Notes: a model not told the origin generated them from the sequence alone. Positions 8,455 through 16,791 are shown, counted from the stretch's first letter. The stretch: DNA of 64,000 bases from Bacteroidales bacterium UBA1187 (GCA_002309835.1 DBYL01000042.1:8398-72397), one strand, 5' to 3'. Numbers and translations are program-made.

Positions 8455-10461
8455 CTATTCTTTTTCGTCCTCTTCTACACGGCGGATGGTGATTGTACCT
8501 ACGCCTGTTTCTTCCGTTTCAATCTCCGGTGCTCCGCGATACGGTAAATAAGACTCGGTATAGAATACACGGTGGAAATCAATATCTGCACTCATATAAA
8601 CATTATCCGTCGTTAAACTATAATCGGATGATTTATCACTCCAGTTATATAACGGGAAAGTTCCCTCAACTAAATTGAGCATAATACTGGATGGATAGAT
8701 CTGGTTGGATATGGCTGATACTACCGGTCCTGTTGCCACCTCCGGCGTGATTGTTTCCGTTCGCGTACCGGTAATCATAGTCCCTAATTCGAAATTGGTC
8801 GCGTTGGTGGAGTAATAATAAGCTGTGCCGGAAAGCGTAGAAGTATACACGGTGCTATCAATCATCACAGGACCGTATTCTTCTCCTTCCAAGCCCGTTA
8901 AACCAAGCGTTACACGGCCATTCAGTCCGGTCATGTGTTCAAATCCGATATTCTCCCGCGGGTGTAAAATATAATGCGGTTCGTAAGTGAATTGGTATTT
9001 ATATTTGGCCGCAAGAACCTCTTGGGGACCTTGTTGAAGTGCTACTTCTCCCCAGTCCTCCCAAGAAGAGGTCCATTCCGGATAATCATACGAAATAGAA
9101 GCCGGGTCGATAGTTACGCTAACCGTTCCTTTCATAACAGGGAAGTCCATTTTTGCTTCGGGTATATACTTTGTGCCGGCATATTGGATGCGCGCCGAGC
9201 CCACGACGTCAAAGGAAACGGATTTCGTATCACCGCTATACGAATAAGCACGGAACATCTCTAAGGCCGGAATACGTTCGTTGTATTTATCCACGCTCGT
9301 TATGGTTGCAGTCTTTTTAACAGGGATTCTCCATGTTATCTCCCATGCATCTCCACCGCCCACTTTGACAGGGATCTGGATATCTGTGAAGAGGTCAGCG
9401 TCGATGGCACTCACGGCTTTTGCATAGATGATACCTTTGCCTTCCTCTACACCCCTCACCGTGATCTTGACTTCTCCGTTAGAGTCCGTCTTTTTGTTCA
9501 CTACATCGCAGGCTAACTCCGGCGAGAAGGAGAGTTGAATCAACTGATTAGCCAAGGCGTCTCCGCCGCAATGGGCTCTGATGGTCACTTCGGTTGTCTT
9601 GCCTTTCTCAATCTTGCTCTCTTTGGCAGCGCCCGCCAGATCCGTGGCGCACGGTTCACCGTACAGTTCTATCGTGCGGCTGACAGATGAGTTGCCGAGA
9701 TGCGAAGAAGCATACGCGTCCGAATAACCGATGGAAGTGATGATGTTATGTTGGCTTTTCTGCTTGTATGTACCTCCGCCTTGCCGTATAGAGCCATTCT
9801 CCTCTTTTGCCCAGAAGCCGAAGATGCCGCAAGCCTCCGCACATATACTTACCGCTTGTCCGCCCATGTTCGCCCGTGTAGCGAAATGATAGCCGTCGAA
9901 CTGGGAATCGTATACTTCTTTTAGAACACTCTTCACGGCCTCGGAGATGGCTGTTTCACCTGTCTTGTCGCCGACAGCAGCGTCCAGTTGTCCGAAGAAA
10001 TCGCTCCATCCTCCGGTCATCGCAGCATAGGTGCTGAAATGGTCCACATAGAACGTCACCTTATCTCCCTCGCGTTTCCCGACATCCGTCAAGTACCATT
10101 TGGCGGAATCCGGCGACCAATAGAAGATATCTATCTTGTCTTCCTTCACCGTCTGGTTCAGCGGCATGGACACTTGCAGCGGTTTATAAAAGATCAGTCC
10201 TTCCGGCGTCAGTTTCAGTCTTCCCTGTATATCCGAAGGCAGGCTTCCCACGCTCTCGTCCAGGTTCTCCATATACTCGACGGTCACCTCTGTAGGCGAG
10301 GAGACCGCTCCTTGCGGCACGACGATAGACACGCCGTTGCTGAGGTTGAATACACCGCCTTCCGGCTGCAACTGCGCCTTTGCGGTTGGTTGCTGCGGAC
10401 CATTGCTACTGCAGGCTATGAATGCCAGCGTAGCGAGACAAAGGATGATTAGTTTTTTCAT
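8455..10461 (-). CDS. Lipoprotein with an N-terminal ZU5-like domain
   Basis: The 668-residue product starts with a lipoprotein signal peptide ending in L-A-F-I-A-C, with Cys17 as the lipidation site. Residues ~33-145 look like a ZU5 domain (G-G-V-F-N-L-S-N-G-V-S-I-V-V-P-Q-G-A-V), a module common in Bacteroidota surface lipoproteins. The middle has an Ig-like stretch (K-G-K-T-T-E-V-T-I-R-A-H-C-G-G-D, then D-S-N-G-E-V-K-I-T-V-R-G). The final ~270 residues are beta-rich and match nothing recognised. It probably sits on the outer membrane surface. A BspA-like lipoprotein lies 65 bp upstream in the same orientation. The substrate is unknown. Confidence 0.82.
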   Translation of the reverse strand: MKKLIILCLATLAFIACSSNGPQQPTAKAQLQPEGGVFNLSNGVSIVVPQGAVSSPTEVTVEYMENLDESVGSLPSDIQGRLKLTPEGLIFYKPLQVSMPLNQTVKEDKIDIFYWSPDSAKWYLTDVGKREGDKVTFYVDHFSTYAAMTGGWSDFFGQLDAAVGDKTGETAISEAVKSVLKEVYDSQFDGYHFATRANMGGQAVSICAEACGIFGFWAKEENGSIRQGGGTYKQKSQHNIITSIGYSDAYASSHLGNSSVSRTIELYGEPCATDLAGAAKESKIEKGKTTEVTIRAHCGGDALANQLIQLSFSPELACDVVNKKTDSNGEVKITVRGVEEGKGIIYAKAVSAIDADLFTDIQIPVKVGGGDAWEITWRIPVKKTATITSVDKYNERIPALEMFRAYSYSGDTKSVSFDVVGSARIQYAGTKYIPEAKMDFPVMKGTVSVTIDPASISYDYPEWTSSWEDWGEVALQQGPQEVLAAKYKYQFTYEPHYILHPRENIGFEHMTGLNGRVTLGLTGLEGEEYGPVMIDSTVYTSTLSGTAYYYSTNATNFELGTMITGTRTETITPEVATGPVVSAISNQIYPSSIMLNLVEGTFPLYNWSDKSSDYSLTTDNVYMSADIDFHRVFYTESYLPYRGAPEIETEETGVGTITIRRVEEDEKE

Positions 10462-10526
10462 ATCTTTTCTTTTTTCCCTTATGTCTGGGTTTTTACTTGA
10501 TCCTTTTTACTCCTACTTAGTGCTTT

Positions 10527-11321
10527 TTATTCGATGGGGACGATGTGGCCAAAAGACATCCAAGGGAAGACACTTTTATATGTCTTAACAGCAGATGCCG
10601 GGACATAAAGGTCGATGTCACCTATCTTGCAATTTAGAAAGGTGTTGTTAGAAACTGAAGGCGGTTGAAGTGCGTAGCAATAGATTTTCCCCAGCCACGA
10701 GCAGTCGGTAAAAGCAAAATCACCAATCATTTTTACATGATTGCCTATCGTCACTGTCTCAAGTTTTGTACAGCCGTTAAAAAGATTATCTTGAAGGTAA
10801 TACACCTGTGACTTAATAATGGCGGATTTAATGCCGGAGAAATAGAAAACAGCCGAACCGATTTGATACACCTTATCCGGCAGTTCCACAGCAGTCAAAG
10901 CACTCGTTTTTGCGAAGGCTAAATTGCCAATACTACTTAGAGAAGCGTTGGGGGCGAAAGAGACCGTAGTAAGGGCTGTACATTCCTGAAAAGCGCTATC
11001 GGGAATTTTGGTGACATGCTTCGGAATCCTCACAGCAGTAAGTTGATCGGCCTTATAGAAAGCCTTCTCGGCGATCTCTCTGACGATGAAAGCTGTGTCA
11101 TGGTAGAAAAGTGTATCCGGCAACATCACATCGCCTTGGTATTTCGCATTATCTGGCAAAGGAAGTACCGTTGCATTCATGCCGGAAAGCGAGTAATGCA
11201 CACCATCAATCATTACATTGACAGGCGAATTAATGCCTACCTGCGGGTCTTCCGGCGTCTTCTCGCATGCGATGAGCAGCAGAGCTGCAGCTATAATGAT
11301 GAAATGATGAAAAGGTTTCAT
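10527..11321 (-). CDS. BspA-like leucine-rich repeat lipoprotein
   Basis: A lipoprotein signal peptide (F-I-I-I-A-A-A-L-L-L-I-A-C) is followed by LRR_5 repeats of about 23 residues from ~85 to ~215. Repeat cores such as A-F-Y-K-A-D-Q-L-T-A-V-R-I-P and A-F-Q-E-C-T-A-L-T-T-V-S-F are clear. A closing segment (Y-V-P-A-S-A-V-K-T-Y-K) is the usual end of BspA-family proteins, which bind host or matrix proteins at the cell surface. The first ~30 residues and their DNA are closely similar to the start of the unrelated lipoprotein at 16313-16738, so a lipoprotein leader appears to have been duplicated. Confidence 0.88.
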   Translation of the reverse strand: MKPFHHFIIIAAALLLIACEKTPEDPQVGINSPVNVMIDGVHYSLSGMNATVLPLPDNAKYQGDVMLPDTLFYHDTAFIVREIAEKAFYKADQLTAVRIPKHVTKIPDSAFQECTALTTVSFAPNASLSSIGNLAFAKTSALTAVELPDKVYQIGSAVFYFSGIKSAIIKSQVYYLQDNLFNGCTKLETVTIGNHVKMIGDFAFTDCSWLGKIYCYALQPPSVSNNTFLNCKIGDIDLYVPASAVKTYKSVFPWMSFGHIVPIE

Positions 11322-11363
11322 ATAATCAAAAATGATTTAAGTAAATAAAGATTATTACTTGTC

Positions 11364-12242
11364 TTACTCTTCTTGCTCGTAGTAGTACGAGTAGTCGATA
11401 CCCTTCATGAAGAGTTCGCGGTCAGCAATCCGGTCTGTTAACGCGCCCTTGAGCAGGGCTTTGATATATTTAGCATCGGTGGTACTGGCGTGCATAGCGC
11501 GCAAATACTTCTTCTTGTCAATCAAACTCCAGTCCACGCATTGATGCAGCGACTGTTTGAAGATCATATCCAGCCAGATACGTGTGCTACGTCCATTACC
11601 TTCCATGAACGGGTGCGCGATATTCATCTCTACGTATTTATCCACGATCTCGTCGAATGTGCTTTGCGGCATGGCTTCTATCTGCTCCAGACTCTCCTTC
11701 AAGTACTCGGCACGGCAGAAGAGCGTGCCATCTTTCCAAATGGTCTTGGTACGTATCTGTCCCGCAAAATCATAGAGACCGCCGAAGATATACGCGTGAA
11801 TCTTCTGCAAGGCTTTAACCGTGCCGACTTCTTCATCGGCGATGATATTACTCTCCCAGAAAGTGTACGCTTTCTTGCGGCTCTGTCCATCAATGGAATT
11901 GTCGGAGAACGTGAACCAATCGAGGAAGGCAGTTGCTTTATTGTTCGGTATAGACTTTGCCAATTTGATCACACCATCATGGTCAACAGCATCAGCCAAA
12001 CGACGCTTGCCGTCAGGAGCAAGTAGTTTCAACTGGGTAGTGGCACTAACCAGTTCACTTTGCTCTTTCTTCAATTTTGCCTTGAGATACTTCCAGTAGT
12101 TACGGTTCTTCTGGTAGTCCTCTTGCTCATTGATAGCGCCGATGATGTCGAGCACCGAGAAGAACCATTTGCTCTGCTCGTCATCCCAGACACCACGTAC
12201 TTTGCTGTCTTTGTAGAAGCGTATGGATACTTTTGTTGCCAT
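11364..12242 (-). CDS. BRO-N / Fic-domain fusion protein
   Basis: The 292-residue protein begins with a BRO-N-like domain (residues ~5-100: W-F-F-S-V-L-D-I-I-G-A-I and Y-W-K-Y-L-K), a module usual in phage antirepressor-type proteins. Residues ~110-270 form a Fic domain with the active-site motif HPFMEGNGRSTR at 210-221, in which His210 would be catalytic; Fic enzymes usually transfer AMP or another nucleotide to target proteins. No clear S/T-x-x-x-E-G inhibitory motif was found. The leader up to the ATG is shared with the remnant at 8151-8282 and, in part, with the flavodoxin gene. The small repeat protein at 12257-12448 ends 14 nt upstream. Confidence 0.88.
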   Translation of the reverse strand: MATKVSIRFYKDSKVRGVWDDEQSKWFFSVLDIIGAINEQEDYQKNRNYWKYLKAKLKKEQSELVSATTQLKLLAPDGKRRLADAVDHDGVIKLAKSIPNNKATAFLDWFTFSDNSIDGQSRKKAYTFWESNIIADEEVGTVKALQKIHAYIFGGLYDFAGQIRTKTIWKDGTLFCRAEYLKESLEQIEAMPQSTFDEIVDKYVEMNIAHPFMEGNGRSTRIWLDMIFKQSLHQCVDWSLIDKKKYLRAMHASTTDAKYIKALLKGALTDRIADRELFMKGIDYSYYYEQEE

Positions 12243-12267
12243 GATATCTTTGTGTTTTAAATCGTGC
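12237..12267. repeat. 31-bp leader shared with 8277-8307
   Basis: The two 31-bp blocks are identical and cover the region just before and at the start codon (AAAACACAAAGATATCATGG on the minus strand). A shorter match covers the start of the flavodoxin gene (14752-14773). The block here includes the end of the small repeat ORF (ACGATTTAA), which suggests the copy at 8277 once followed the same ORF. Confidence 0.85.
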
Positions 12268-12448
12268 GGATGAGGGAACCGGATTCTTTGCGGAGTTCAA
12301 CCTTACCTCTGGCGGTCGTGATGAGCACTAAGGACTGGTCGCTATTGAAATCGGCATCCACGGCATCGCCGTTGCCAATCGTGCGGATGAGAGAACCCGA
12401 GTCCTTGCGGATCTCTACCTTACCGGACACTATCTTCAGGATATTCAT
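12257..12448 (-). CDS. Small two-repeat protein
   Basis: The 63-residue frame starts MNILKI and contains two copies of G-K-V-E-[I/L]-R-K-[D/E]-S-G-S-L-I-R-T-I, about 38 residues apart, joined by N-G-D-A-V-D-A-D-F-N-S-D-Q-S-L-V-L-I-T-T. The pattern suggests two beta-strand pairs, as in half of a small barrel or propeller blade. The DNA is repeated as well (about 12263-12308 and 12379-12425). It has the leader AAAACACAAAGATATG typical of this region and ends 14 nt before the Fic gene, so it may be its upstream partner. No family is recognised. Confidence 0.6.
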   Translation of the reverse strand: MNILKIVSGKVEIRKDSGSLIRTIGNGDAVDADFNSDQSLVLITTARGKVELRKESGSLIRTI

Positions 12449-12470
12449 ATCTTTGTGTTTTTATGTCTCT

Positions 12471-13139
12471 TTACTTTATTTCTGTGCCGGTGAGGGTGTA
12501 GGTGTTGCCGACGCGGAGGATATAGACCTGTCCGTTATAGATGACTTTGCGGCTGGACGGATCATCATTGGTTACCTCGTCGAGGGCTTGTTCATCAGCC
12601 GTCGTGACAATAACCTGCTTGGTCATACAGGTTCCTGCCTGACCCGTCTTACCCTGTTCCGCGCAATCGATACCGTACTGGCATTCATGGCCTACCGTGA
12701 ACGTGACATCCTTCGTCTCGCCCTTCCAGAAAAGACGGTACTCGCGGAAAGTGTCGGTCGCGTCCTTACCCAGATAAGGCTCATCCATCTCGCCCGTCGA
12801 AGGAGTGAGGTCAGCCAGCTTATAATGTCCGTTGCCACCGATGACGAAAGTGATGGCGGTGATCTTCTCGCCTTTCAGACTCTCTATCTGCAGCGTGTTA
12901 TCCGCGTACAGTCGCAAGAGCAGTCCCGCCTTGCTGTCCTCGTCGAACTGCGGTCCGCTGGTGCCTTGGGCTTTCTCCGTGGTGAAGCGGAAGAGCCCGT
13001 CAGCGGTGGTGAAATCCGAAGAGGGCATCTGTGACTTATAGTTCTGGAACTCCGTTCCCCATGTGTAAACATGCTCCGCGGCCTGCATGGTCATCGCCAT
13101 GGCTATGGCTGCTATCCAAAGGATCAAAACTTTTCTCAT
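12471..13139 (-). CDS. Secreted protein with C-terminal sorting-like tail
   Basis: The 222-residue product has a signal peptide (residues 1-20, ending in A-M-T-M-Q-A-A). A single beta-rich domain follows, with no recognised family. The tail N-G-Q-V-Y-I-L-R, then Y-T-L-T-G-T-E-I-K, is closely related in protein and DNA to the end of the esterase at 6218-8113. Six cysteines are scattered through the C-terminal half. It is probably exported and surface-retained; a type IX-like route is inferred from the tail only. Confidence 0.75.
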   Translation of the reverse strand: MRKVLILWIAAIAMAMTMQAAEHVYTWGTEFQNYKSQMPSSDFTTADGLFRFTTEKAQGTSGPQFDEDSKAGLLLRLYADNTLQIESLKGEKITAITFVIGGNGHYKLADLTPSTGEMDEPYLGKDATDTFREYRLFWKGETKDVTFTVGHECQYGIDCAEQGKTGQAGTCMTKQVIVTTADEQALDEVTNDDPSSRKVIYNGQVYILRVGNTYTLTGTEIK

Positions 13140-13196
13140 GATATCTTTTGTTTTATCGTTCGTATTATCTCTGTCCAGCTTGTTCCTTTTTTGACT

Positions 13197-14216
13197 TTAG
13201 TTCTTCTGGTTAATCAAATTTACTACCACTTTGACCATAGTGTCTTTTTCCTCTGTGCGGCTTTCAGCAATCATAAGGGTCAAAGCAACAAGTGTATTGT
13301 CTGCCAGACGTTTGGTACCATCTTCACGATAGAGAATGCCGTTGTTGTTCAGAAACCACAAGAATAACGTAGCCGCAATACGTTTGTTGCCGTCAGAGAA
13401 AGAGTGGTTCTTGGTTACCAAATACAGCAACATCGCAGCTTTCTCTTCTACACTCGGATAGAGGTCCTTGCCTCCAAAAGTCTGATAAATCTGACCTATA
13501 CTGCTTTTGAAGGAATCGTCTTTCTCGTTGCCGAACAACGTACTACCGCCGAACTTCTCACGCAGCGCGCTAATCGTTTGCATAGCATTCTCGTATGTCG
13601 CATGGAATCGTTCTTCGGGCGTCGTCTCTTTGACGGTCAGACGCTCGTAATCATAATTATCGAGCGTGTCCAGCGCGTACGTGTAATCCAAAACGACATC
13701 AAAAATAGCTTGTGTCTCATCCTCGCTCTCCACGGCTTTGCTTTGTACCGTCCTTCCTACAATCTGAACCAACTGCCGCAAATCCGACAACTGCTCACGG
13801 CGTAGCTTTTCATTGATGGCATAGCCTTTAACGAGGTAGTCCTTGAGTATCTTGTTAGCCCATTTTCGAAATTGGATGCCTCTTTTACTCTTAACTCTAA
13901 AACCAATAGAAGTAATCATTTCTAAGTTATAAAACATTACCTCGTTAGTTTGAGTTTTGCCTTCCATTGCTCCATGTTGAGTGGTGGACGCAAATTTTGC
14001 GCCTACCACTTCATCTGCCAACTCTTCATGCAAAGCATTGTTAATGTGTTTACGTATTGTTTTGACATCCCTGCCAAACAATTGTGCCATTTGACCAGCT
14101 GTCAGCCACACGGTTTCATTCTCCATGCGCACATCGAGTTGTATCGTGTTGTCTTCCGCACGATAGATGATGATCTCACCTCTATTGGCATTATGCACTC
14201 CGTCTATCTCTGCCAT
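13197..14216 (-). CDS. RhuM-family protein with C-terminal Doc/Fic domain
   Basis: Residues ~12-130 form the RhuM module (I-I-I-Y-R-A-E-D, W-L-T-A-G-Q-M-A-Q-L-F-G-R-D-V, then F-Y-N-L-E-M-I-T-S-I-G-F-R-V), probably with DNA-binding character. Residues ~190-339 are a Fic/Doc-like domain with HSFSDGNKR at 271-279, the Doc type of active site; Doc enzymes phosphorylate translation factors. It is the intact relative of the remnant at 5117-5583. Such proteins occur in genomic islands and are sometimes called virulence proteins; a toxin or phage-defence role is plausible but unproven. No obvious antitoxin partner lies next to it. Confidence 0.9.
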   Translation of the reverse strand: MAEIDGVHNANRGEIIIYRAEDNTIQLDVRMENETVWLTAGQMAQLFGRDVKTIRKHINNALHEELADEVVGAKFASTTQHGAMEGKTQTNEVMFYNLEMITSIGFRVKSKRGIQFRKWANKILKDYLVKGYAINEKLRREQLSDLRQLVQIVGRTVQSKAVESEDETQAIFDVVLDYTYALDTLDNYDYERLTVKETTPEERFHATYENAMQTISALREKFGGSTLFGNEKDDSFKSSIGQIYQTFGGKDLYPSVEEKAAMLLYLVTKNHSFSDGNKRIAATLFLWFLNNNGILYREDGTKRLADNTLVALTLMIAESRTEEKDTMVKVVVNLINQKN

Positions 14217-14253
14217 ATTTTAGTATTAATTTTTAGCGTTTGTCTATGCTTGC

Positions 14254-14757
14254 TTATCTCATCAAGCGGCCTTTCTGCCAAGAGAGGGAGGGATAAGTCT
14301 TGCGCAGATACTCTACCGCCTCCTCAATGCCGCTACTGCCACTGGTGGCAAAAGGAATAAGCGTCTTAGACGCCAACTGCTCGAGGTTGTTGTCCAGCCA
14401 CGAGTTGATGATTCGCGGGCAGATACCCCACCAGATAGGGAAACCCACATAAATCGTTTCATACGGCGTGATATCCGTACATTGTTTGATAGTCGGACGC
14501 GCTTCAGGATCAGCCATCTCAATCGAAGAACGCGACTTGTCATTGCGCCAGTCCAGGTCGGCTGATGTGTACGGTTCAGCCGGCTCTATCTCCCAAAGGA
14601 CAACCTCCTGCCCTTTTTGTTTCAGCTCCTTCGCAATCGTCTGAGCTGCGTGGGCTGTGTTTCCTGTGGCCGAGAAATAGGCCACTAATGTCTTCGCTTC
14701 CATACTTAATGCCATCATACTTGCCATCAAAAAGGCTAAAACTTTATTTGTTGCCAT
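14254..14757 (-). CDS. Flavodoxin-like protein with N-terminal hydrophobic leader
   Basis: The start at ATG 14757 was chosen because it follows the leader AAAACACAAAGATATC; an upstream ATG at 14799 would run through that leader. The first ~20 residues are hydrophobic (V-L-A-F-L-M-A-S-M-M-A-L-S) and could be a signal peptide. The flavodoxin core is clear: Y-F-S-A-T-G-N-T binds the FMN phosphate, and V-G-F-P-I-W-W-G is the second FMN loop. Family members carry electrons or act as NAD(P)H-quinone reductases. It has its own promoter. An exported flavodoxin would be unusual, so the leader may simply be a membrane anchor. Confidence 0.87.
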   Translation of the reverse strand: MATNKVLAFLMASMMALSMEAKTLVAYFSATGNTAHAAQTIAKELKQKGQEVVLWEIEPAEPYTSADLDWRNDKSRSSIEMADPEARPTIKQCTDITPYETIYVGFPIWWGICPRIINSWLDNNLEQLASKTLIPFATSGSSGIEEAVEYLRKTYPSLSWQKGRLMR

Positions 14758-14796
14758 GATATCTTTGTGTTTTTGGTTTGCACACAAAATTCGGTG

Positions 14797-14827
14797 CAAA
14801 GGTACTAAAAAAATCTGACATGAGCAA
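14797..14827 (-). promoter_or_regulatory. Promoter of the flavodoxin gene with overlapping palindrome
   Basis: Minus-strand TACCTTTG (14797-14804) follows TTG (14825-14827) with a 20-bp spacer. The -33 element lies inside the perfect 16-bp palindrome GCAAATTTAAATTTGC (14824-14839), a possible operator. Confidence 0.65.
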
Positions 14828-14875
14828 ATTTAAATTTGCTTTTTCTTCAAATCTTTTAATTTTCTCCCACAAAAC

Positions 14876-14906
14876 TTGTATATGTCATTTTTTTTGAGTA
14901 ATTTTG
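14876..14906 (+). promoter_or_regulatory. Promoter for the aldo/keto reductase remnant and the MBL hydrolase
   Basis: TTG (14876-14878), a 20-bp spacer and TAATTTTG (14899-14906) lie upstream of the remnant. No separate promoter is evident before the hydrolase at 15237, so this one probably drives it. Confidence 0.6.
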
Positions 14907-15001
14907 CACTCGCAAAATAACTATTGTTCACACCGCCTATTTCGGCAAAGTAATAGGCGCATGGAAGCGATAAAGTTAATGTTGAACTTTCTAAATTCAC
15001 T

Positions 15002-15182
15002 ATGCAGACAATACAACTGAACAACGGCATACAAATGCCTCTCTTGGGATACGGACTATTCCAAGTACCGCCGCAAGAAGCAGAGCGTTGCACGAGTGAC
15101 GCGCTCGAAACAGGATACGGGCTTCCGCGATTTCGCAGATCCCAACTATCTCCGTCGTATCCTCGGTATGTTTAATCTGTAA
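15002..15182 (+). pseudogene. Aldo/keto reductase remnant with foreign C-terminus
   Basis: The ATG at 15002 opens with L-N-N-G-I-Q-M-P-L-L-G-Y-G-L-F-Q-V-P-P, the typical aldo/keto reductase N-terminus, for ~40 codons. The frame then ends at 15175. In the next frame the sequence reads KQDTGFRDFADPNYLRRI... to a TAA at 15180-15182. That peptide matches the end of the remnant at 8151-8282. The barrel core of ~230 residues is gone. Together with two promoters it accounts for the 479-bp gap between the flavodoxin and hydrolase genes. Confidence 0.75.
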
Positions 15183-15236
15183 ATAATCTGCAGACCGGCA
15201 AACGCCTGACAAAATAAATAATAGTACATAACATCC

Positions 15237-16316
15237 ATGCGAAGGAAAACGATGCTTATCCTTTTGAGCATATTATTACTGCTGGTTGTGATGCCCGCTG
15301 CCGTGCTCTTTCATCCCGCTTTCGGGCGGCGCATGTCGGCAGAGCGCAAAGCGCGTATCGAGGCGTCACCCAACTGGCGCGACGGCATGTTCCGGAACCA
15401 GGTCCCAACGCCGCAGTTCACGGGCGGGCGGAATAAGTTCAAAGCTATGCGCATGTTGCTGAAGCAGCGGGACAGCAACCGTGTACCCAAGGAACCGATA
15501 CCGGCCGTCAAGACTGATTTGAAGAATTTGCCCGCCGACCGCGACTGGTTCGTCTGGTTCGGCCATTCGTCGTATATGTTCCAACTGGGCGGCAAGCGGT
15601 TCCTGGTGGACCCGCTGCTGAAGATGGAGTTTCCCGCATCGCTGATGCTCAAACCCTTTGCGGGCACGGACATCTACACACCGGACGACCTGCCGGACAT
15701 CGACGTGCTCATTATCACGCACGAGCATTGGGACCATCTGGATTACGCTACCTTGCGCGACTTGCGACCGAAAGTGAAGCATGCCGTCTGTCCGCTCGGC
15801 GTCGGTGAATACTTGGAGTATTGGAAATATGACAAGTCTGTCATCACTGAGATGGACTGGGCGGAGAGCCTCCGCACGCAAACAGCTATGCAGACTGAAA
15901 CAATCACCTGCCTGCCATCTCGCCATTTCTCCAATCGTTTGCTACGCGGTCGCAATCAAACACTATGGGCGGCGTTCATGGTTGAAGCAGGCGACCGTAA
16001 GGTATATATAGGTGGTGACGGAGGCTATGACGACCGATTCCGACAGGCGCGTGAACAGTTCGGTAAGATTGACTTGGCTATTATGGAGAACGGCCAGTAT
16101 AATCCCAATTGGGCGTATATCCATATGTTGCCGAAAGACTTGGAGCAAGCCATATTGGACTTGCAGGCCGAACAGGTCATCACCGTGCATCATGACAAGT
16201 TCGCGCTCTCCACGCATGCCTGGTCTGAACCGGACAGCGTGGCGCGCTCTATCGCCGAACGGAATGCCATCCACCTATTAGACCAACCCATTGGAACAGT
16301 AATATATCTGTTCTAG
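15237..16316 (+). CDS. MBL-fold metal-dependent hydrolase (NAPE-PLD/UlaG-like), membrane-anchored or exported
   Basis: The 359-residue protein has an N-terminal hydrophobic segment (residues 5-25). The metallo-beta-lactamase fold follows, with the metal motif H162-E-H164-W-D166-H167 in T-H-E-H-W-D-H-L-D. Further metal ligands are likely at S-R-H-F-S, at G-G-D-G-G-Y and at V-H-H-D-K. A W-F-G-H-S-S-Y-M strand lies just upstream of the fold core, as in NAPE-PLD- and UlaG-like enzymes, which hydrolyse phosphodiesters or lactones. The substrate is not known. It follows the aldo/keto reductase remnant and shares its promoter. Confidence 0.9.
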   Translation: MRRKTMLILLSILLLLVVMPAAVLFHPAFGRRMSAERKARIEASPNWRDGMFRNQVPTPQFTGGRNKFKAMRMLLKQRDSNRVPKEPIPAVKTDLKNLPADRDWFVWFGHSSYMFQLGGKRFLVDPLLKMEFPASLMLKPFAGTDIYTPDDLPDIDVLIITHEHWDHLDYATLRDLRPKVKHAVCPLGVGEYLEYWKYDKSVITEMDWAESLRTQTAMQTETITCLPSRHFSNRLLRGRNQTLWAAFMVEAGDRKVYIGGDGGYDDRFRQAREQFGKIDLAIMENGQYNPNWAYIHMLPKDLEQAILDLQAEQVITVHHDKFALSTHAWSEPDSVARSIAERNAIHLLDQPIGTVIYLF

Positions 16317-16738
16317 TCATTCGTCCAAATGACGTTATAATTGCCACTAGGAAGCTTAGATATGGTGCAGGTGGCTTGATAGCCGTATCTGAATTGAACT
16401 TTACCGTTATAGAAACTGACATGGTTCACCTTAACAGAATCCCAATACGACAGCTCCAACTGAGCGCCGCGCGTTACTGCAGTAGCATAATTGCGGCTGT
16501 ACGTTTGCAGCAGGCAGAGTTTCTCGCTATTAGCCTCAACTGATACACCGTCATATGTTCTTAGTGACGGATCATAAGTGAGCTTCCCTGATACCTTTAC
16601 ATCCGTTTTGTTAACCATCTTGACGTAGGTCTTTCTAGTTACACCCACCTCCGGGTCCTCTTTCTTCTCGCATGCGGAGAGCAGCAGCAAAGCGGCTGCT
16701 ATAATGATGAAATGATGCAAATGGTGAAATGATTTCAT
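16313..16738 (-). CDS. Small lipoprotein
   Basis: The 141-residue product has a lipoprotein signal ending in L-L-L-L-S-A-C (Cys24). Its start is nearly the same as that of the BspA-like lipoprotein at 10527-11321 (F-I-I-I-A-A-A-L-L-L and E-D-P-E-V-G). The remaining ~110 residues are beta-rich and unrecognised. It overlaps the convergent hydrolase gene by 4 bp and has its own promoter. Confidence 0.72.
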   Translation of the reverse strand: MKSFHHLHHFIIIAAALLLLSACEKKEDPEVGVTRKTYVKMVNKTDVKVSGKLTYDPSLRTYDGVSVEANSEKLCLLQTYSRNYATAVTRGAQLELSYWDSVKVNHVSFYNGKVQFRYGYQATCTISKLPSGNYNVIWTND

Positions 16739-16791
16739 ATCTTTGTGGGTTTAAATGCTATATATGTTACTTTTCCAATACAAATCCGCTG

